A stretch of DNA of 8,660 bases from DASXMX01 sp036794395 (GTDB lineage Bacteria > Planctomycetota > Phycisphaerae > Tepidisphaerales > Tepidisphaeraceae), in NCBI GenBank assembly GCA_036794395.1, contig DAIRGS010000296.1:1-8660 (forward strand), written 5' to 3'. Below are positions 5,747 to 8,660 of the stretch, one piece after another (positions within the stretch are counted from its first letter, which is position 1; every line of letters starts with the position of its first letter). Position numbers and translations under genes: made by a program. The notes under the pieces are model-generated. The model was not told the DNA's origin. It saw only the letters and a list, made by a program, of their open reading frames with translations, and did no database searches.

Positions 5747-6190
5747 TCAAAACGGCAACAGATCCGACGGCACGCGTTGTCTTCTGTCCTGATTCTCGCT
5801 TGGCAATTCGATCCCGGTCGCTGTTCGCTGCTGGGTCGGATCGGGTTCTCCCGCGGGCCAGAGATGAAAGCCTCCTTTATCGCGGCCGAGCGTCCACAGC
5901 CCCCAGAGCCAAAGCGGTTGTCCTTCGTTTACGCCGTCATACTCGACCCTGTGGGCATGGAGGTATTGCTTGGTGAGCAGGCACCGGCCGGTTTTGAGAT
6001 CGTATTGCCCGGAAAACGAAAACTTCCCGATAATGTCCCGGCCTTCTCCGGAGATTCGCCCCTCACAAAAAATGAAACTGAGCTGCATCTTCTTCTGCTT
6101 GCCGGCCCACTGCTGAATCCAGAAACCGGTCCATGGTCCGGAGGGGAATCTTGGGTCGGTTTCGAGTTCGGGTTGGTTGGGCTTTTTCAT
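5747..6190 (-). CDS. Conserved hypothetical protein, aromatic- and Gly-rich
   Basis: The protein is 147 residues, with no signal peptide or membrane segment, so it is probably cytoplasmic. The motif string is distinctive: DPRFPSGPWTGFWIQQW (residues 12-28), KMQLSFIFCEGRISGEGRDIIGKFSFSGQYDLKTGRC, KQYLHAHRVEYDGVNEG and LWLWGLWTLGRDKGGFHLWP. Alternating short strands with Gly turns suggest an all-beta fold, perhaps a small barrel. I associate RFPSGPWTGF...GGFHIWP with a conserved planctomycete family of unknown function, from memory only. The ribosome binding site is a loose GGGG stretch. The start is 37 bases below the 3' end of tRNA-Arg on the same strand, so the two may share a transcript separated by tRNA processing. 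The last 20 residues (polar, Gln/Arg-rich) look less conserved. Confidence 0.8.
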   Translation of the reverse strand: MKKPNQPELETDPRFPSGPWTGFWIQQWAGKQKKMQLSFIFCEGRISGEGRDIIGKFSFSGQYDLKTGRCLLTKQYLHAHRVEYDGVNEGQPLWLWGLWTLGRDKGGFHLWPAGEPDPTQQRTATGIELPSENQDRRQRVPSDLLPF

Positions 6191-6227
6191 GTATGCGCCC
6201 CAGCCCCCGGCAGCCGAATCGGATGAA

Positions 6228-6301
6228 TACCCGCGACAGGATTCGAACCTGTGACCTCCGGTTTAGGAAACCAGCGCTCTATCCAACTGAGCTACGCGGG
6301 C
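6228..6301 (-). tRNA. tRNA-Arg (anticodon CCT)
   Basis: A full cloverleaf can be folded by hand on the minus strand. The acceptor is GCCCGCG/CGCGGGT with a terminal G-U. The D-stem is GAGC/GCTC-type. The anticodon stem CTGGT/ACCGG carries the loop TTCCTAA, giving anticodon CCT (reads AGG, Arg). There is a 5-base variable loop, and the T-stem ACAGG/CCTGT carries the loop TTCGAAT. The discriminator base is A; CCA is not encoded. An integrase gene begins 158 bases beyond its 5' end, so this is the obvious candidate integration target, although the 3' half is followed by an ordinary-looking gene. A TGTCGCA heptamer (6315-6321) lies in its upstream region. Confidence 0.95.
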
Positions 6302-6355
6302 AAATGCCTATATTTGTCGCACTAAATCACTCTTCCGGTAATCCATCCGAATGCC

Positions 6356-6376
6356 TTTTGACACCAGTTTTGACAC
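6356..6376 (+). repeat. Tandem 9-bp repeat upstream of the integrase
   Basis: TTTTGACAC occurs at 6356-6364 and again at 6368-6376, a 12-base period. The first copy contains the -35 hexamer of the predicted integrase promoter. Such paired sites near an integrase start could be arm-type recombinase or regulator binding sites; the repeat is seen, the role inferred. Confidence 0.6.
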
Positions 6377-6386
6377 TTCATATGCT
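6358..6386 (+). promoter_or_regulatory. Sigma70-like promoter for the integrase
   Basis: A perfect TTGACA (6358-6363), a 17-base spacer and TATGCT (6381-6386, four of six) form the best promoter in the window. It points at the integrase, with start expected near 6393. An imperfect dyad GCCCgCAATTGttGGGC (6392-6408) covers the predicted start and could be an operator, perhaps for autoregulation. Confidence 0.55.
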
Positions 6387-6458
6387 TTACAGCCCGCAAT
6401 TGTTGGGCCCGGGAGTCGACCCCCGTGGTACAGGACGGATCTTGCAGTCGGGTAAATC

Positions 6459-7766
6459 ATGACGGCTCCACAAAGCTTATCGGTGCCGAAGATGCCAGGC
6501 AAGCGGAAGACCGCCCACACCCATCTGTTGCCCTATCCGGACTTCCCGCTGTCGCCCCATGTTCCGACCGGTCGGTGGTACAAGGTCATCCGTGGCCGAA
6601 GGCATTACTTCGGGAAGCTGGCCGACTGGCAGGCGGCATTAACGGAGTACCAGCGGGTCAAGGATTACCTCTATACCGGACGCCTTCCACCTACCTCGGA
6701 GGGATCGCTCGCGCTTCGCGATCTGGCCAACCGGTTTCTGACCGCCAAGACCAACGCGATGAAGGCCGGGGAACTGAAGCGGAAGACCTTTTGCGATTAC
6801 CACCGGACGTGTGCTCTGATATTGAAACTTCTGGGGCGCGATCGGCTCGTCTCCGATCTGCGTCCCGAAGATTTCAGCAAGTACCGGGCGAAGCTGGCTG
6901 AGGTTCGCGGATCGGTCGCGCTGGCCAATGAGATTCAGCGCGTCCGGACAATCTTCAAATGGGCCTATGAGTCCGAACTGATCCCACAGCCGCTCCGGTT
7001 TGGCCCTGATTTCAAGAAACCCACGCGAAGCGTGATGCGCCGAGAACGCGCTCAGCAACAGGCGAAAATGTTCCCGGCGGCCGAGATCAAGTCGACGCTG
7101 AAAGCCGCCAGCATCCCCTTAAGGGCGATGATCCTGTTGGGAATCAACTGCGGCATGGGCAACACGGACGTCGCGGAGTTGCCGGAGCGGGTGCTCGACC
7201 TCGATAAGGGCATCATCGACTTCCCCCGGCGAAAGACGGGTATCGACCGCCGATCACCTCTATGGCCGGAAACTGTGACTGCCCTTCGGAAGGCATTGAA
7301 GACGAGACCGAAAGCCGAGGATCCGGCGAACCGCGGGCTGGTCTTCATCACCCGCTTCGGCCAACCTTGGGTCCGCACCCAGGATCCGGGTACACGCGCG
7401 GTCGATTCCGTCGGCACCGGCGTCGACTCGGTGGGCCTCGAATTCGGAAAACTTCTGCGTCGACTCGGCCTGAAACGCGTGGGCGTCGGCTTCTACGCGC
7501 TGCGGCATGTCTTTGAAACCATTGCCGGCCAGACCCGCGATCAGGCCGCCATCGACCGGATCATGGGTCACGAGGCGGATGACATGGCGACCCGCTATCG
7601 GGAATGGCAGCGCGATGCGGTTGAAGATACTCGGCTCCGCGCCGTGACCGGGCATGTGCGCAAATGGCTTTTTGGTAAAGCACCTTCGAGTGGCGACGGT
7701 CGGAGTGGACCCAAAAAGGTGCTCCGCAGGGTGCCGTCCCAAAACGCTTCAGGTAAAACTCGTTGA
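6459..7766 (+). CDS. Tyrosine recombinase / phage-type integrase
   Basis: This 435-residue site-specific recombinase should cut and rejoin DNA through a 3'-phosphotyrosine. An N-terminal arm-type DNA-binding segment (about 25-75) has TGRWYKVIRGRRHYFGKLADWQAAL. A SAM-like core-binding domain follows (about 85-185: LRDLANRFLTAK... RVRTIFKWAYE). The catalytic domain spans about 200-405: Lys259 in FPRRKTG, Arg349 in YALRH (Tyr346 replaces the common His of HxxR), His371 in IMGHE and the nucleophile Tyr380 nine residues on, the usual spacing. The first catalytic Arg is missing: LLGINCGMGNTDVAEL has Asn235 or a neighbour where GLRxSE is usual. The overall pattern matches integrases I recall from planctomycetes. 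After about residue 405 a basic tail follows. The start at 6459 has a weak binding site; Met12 (6492) is an alternative. It is transcribed away from tRNA-Arg. Confidence 0.9.
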   Translation: MTAPQSLSVPKMPGKRKTAHTHLLPYPDFPLSPHVPTGRWYKVIRGRRHYFGKLADWQAALTEYQRVKDYLYTGRLPPTSEGSLALRDLANRFLTAKTNAMKAGELKRKTFCDYHRTCALILKLLGRDRLVSDLRPEDFSKYRAKLAEVRGSVALANEIQRVRTIFKWAYESELIPQPLRFGPDFKKPTRSVMRRERAQQQAKMFPAAEIKSTLKAASIPLRAMILLGINCGMGNTDVAELPERVLDLDKGIIDFPRRKTGIDRRSPLWPETVTALRKALKTRPKAEDPANRGLVFITRFGQPWVRTQDPGTRAVDSVGTGVDSVGLEFGKLLRRLGLKRVGVGFYALRHVFETIAGQTRDQAAIDRIMGHEADDMATRYREWQRDAVEDTRLRAVTGHVRKWLFGKAPSSGDGRSGPKKVLRRVPSQNASGKTR

Positions 7767-7782
7767 GCCGGGAAACGCGACG

Positions 7783-8586
7783 ATGGCACGACAACGACAG
7801 GATCGCTCGAAGAAATCGACAAAGCGCCAAGCTCGGCCGCGAGCTAAAAAACCACGTGAACAACCGGTTGGAAAATCCGCCAACACTAAGCTCACCGGAA
7901 CCGGTCCGTCCCACCTCGAACATCTTCGACATCAACTGGCTGAATGGCAGAGATACCGCCCGCCTTCCCAGGTGGCGATCATACTGGAGGATGATGGTGA
8001 AAGATGCTCGTGGGTGGGCGCTGACGAAAACGATTGGAAGCGAGAACCATGGCGGGCCGTGGTTTGGATCGGGCCGTTTAAGCACACGGAAGTCGCGATT
8101 GCTCGTGTCGTCCAAAACGAACTTGTCATTCAAGCATTGAAAGCCGGCGCCAGAATCGAGATTGACCGCCGTGGCAATTCAGATTTGGACAAGCAGCGTC
8201 AAGAGGCAGGTGAGATCGGGCGACGGCTGTCGCAAACACCTCCCAGTGCCGCCTCACCCTTGTCCGACCAAATCATCTACCACGCTACTCGGGCCGTAGC
8301 GGAGCCCGAGAATACAGAGAACCCTATCACCATCCCCCTTCCCCCTTCCACACCGGCTCCGCCCGCCGGATCTCCGCTGGGAAAACCCACCCCACCTGGC
8401 AGACCCGAATCGCCCAATCAACGCTCAGGAATAATGACGTTAACACAAATCTGTTCGACCCTTCTACTCGCCGGCACCAGGTGCGAGGCGCGACAACGGG
8501 CCGTCAAAAAGACCCTGGGCTTGCTGAACAGCGAGCTTTATCGTCTTGGTCGTTCTCGCTTTCAAGTGTCCTTAGAGCGTGTTTAA
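7783..8586 (+). CDS. Uncharacterised basic/Pro-rich protein, 3' end probably cut by an IS
   Basis: I do not recognise this 267-residue reading frame. Residues 1-40 are very basic and disordered-looking (Arg/Lys/Gln/Pro). Residues about 42-150 look like a folded domain: HLEHLRHQLAEWQRYRP, SQVAIILEDDGERCSWVGADENDWKREPWRAVVWIGPFKHTEVAIARVVQNELVIQALKAGARIEI. A Pro/Ser-rich linker (about 175-212) precedes a helical C-terminus (TLTQICSTLLLAGTRCEARQRAVKKTLGLLNSELYRL). The ATG at 7783 lies 16 bases after the integrase stop, behind GGGA (7770-7773), so the two genes are probably one operon; an upstream in-frame ATG at 7654 lies inside the integrase. The last codons (GAG CGT GTT TAA) appear to belong to the terminal repeat of an insertion sequence, so the original protein was probably longer. 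A role in integration or element maintenance is a guess from position. Confidence 0.65.
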   Translation: MARQRQDRSKKSTKRQARPRAKKPREQPVGKSANTKLTGTGPSHLEHLRHQLAEWQRYRPPSQVAIILEDDGERCSWVGADENDWKREPWRAVVWIGPFKHTEVAIARVVQNELVIQALKAGARIEIDRRGNSDLDKQRQEAGEIGRRLSQTPPSAASPLSDQIIYHATRAVAEPENTENPITIPLPPSTPAPPAGSPLGKPTPPGRPESPNQRSGIMTLTQICSTLLLAGTRCEARQRAVKKTLGLLNSELYRLGRSRFQVSLERV

Positions 8587-8660
8587 CATCACGGTTCACC
8601 CCGGTTTGAGCCGGTGAATCATTAGGTTGATCATCGCCAGCCGAACAATCGTCTCGCTGC
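8575..8660 (-). mobile_element. End of an IS5-family insertion sequence (partial)
   Basis: GAGCGTGTTTAAC at 8575-8587 has the look of the terminal inverted repeat of IS5-family (IS427/IS1031-like) elements. It is preceded by TTA (8572-8574), compatible with the TNA target those groups use. The transposase stop codon lies 9 bases inside the repeat. The other end and the matching target duplicate are outside the window. Confidence 0.65.
8596..8660 (-). CDS. IS5-family transposase, C-terminal fragment
   Basis: Only the last 20 codons and the stop are in the window; the gene continues beyond 8660. The minus-strand translation contains ETIVRLAMINLMIHRL before a short KPG end. This matches the amphipathic SE-x-I-x-xAM-x-x-LM-x-RRL terminus that closes many IS5-family DDE transposases. 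The catalytic DDE residues are not visible. In the IS427 and IS1031 groups the transposase can be split over two frames, which cannot be judged here. Confidence 0.7.
   Translation of the reverse strand, partial: SETIVRLAMINLMIHRLKPG

Noticed and set aside
6302..6357. Promoter of tRNA-Arg
   Set aside because: TATAGG on the minus strand at about 6308-6313 is a possible -10, but no acceptable -35 is present at 16-18 bases, so it is not listed as a feature.
6425..6901. Plus-strand frame overlapping the integrase start
   Set aside because: The integrase frame shows unmistakable recombinase domains over the same bases; this is a shadow.
7763..8140. Alternative gene in another frame after the integrase
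   Set aside because: It is shorter, with random-looking composition, and overlaps the 7783-8586 frame, which has a clear basic tail, folded-looking domain and Pro-rich linker.

Overview
The window looks like a chromosomal segment from a member of the Planctomycetota. This rests on family resemblance recalled from knowledge, not on a search. The tyrosine recombinase has the arrangement I associate with planctomycete integrases, two small Trp/Tyr-rich proteins look like planctomycete conserved hypotheticals, and genes are mostly solitary or in very short operons with wide spacers.

Left part (1-3974): ribF (riboflavin kinase/FMN adenylyltransferase) lies on the minus strand. It is divergent from an exported dienelactone-hydrolase-family protein, whose stop overlaps (ATGA) the start of a small lipoprotein gene. 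Next comes an exported alpha/beta-hydrolase-like protein with a C-terminal TPR-like segment. Its catalytic triad positions appear to be lost, so it is probably a pseudo-esterase.

Middle part (3995-6301, all minus strand): a conserved lipoprotein, a spacer with a large stem-loop, rpmE (zinc-type ribosomal protein L31), then a 562-base gene-free stretch. That stretch holds a dense cluster of the heptamer TGTCGCA in both orientations, arranged as two imperfect direct repeats and one long inverted repeat. A 147-residue conserved hypothetical and a tRNA-Arg(CCT) gene follow.

Right part (6302-8660): this looks like accessory DNA. A tyrosine recombinase gene reads away from the tRNA, behind a good sigma70-like promoter that overlaps a tandem 9-bp repeat. 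An uncharacterised basic/proline-rich protein follows 16 bases downstream. Its 3' end appears to be cut by an IS5-family insertion sequence, of which only the terminal inverted repeat and the last 20 transposase codons are in the window. The recombinase also lacks the usual first catalytic arginine.

The best candidates for something undescribed are the TGTCGCA array and the recombinase plus partner module. The rest is ordinary core or conserved-hypothetical content.
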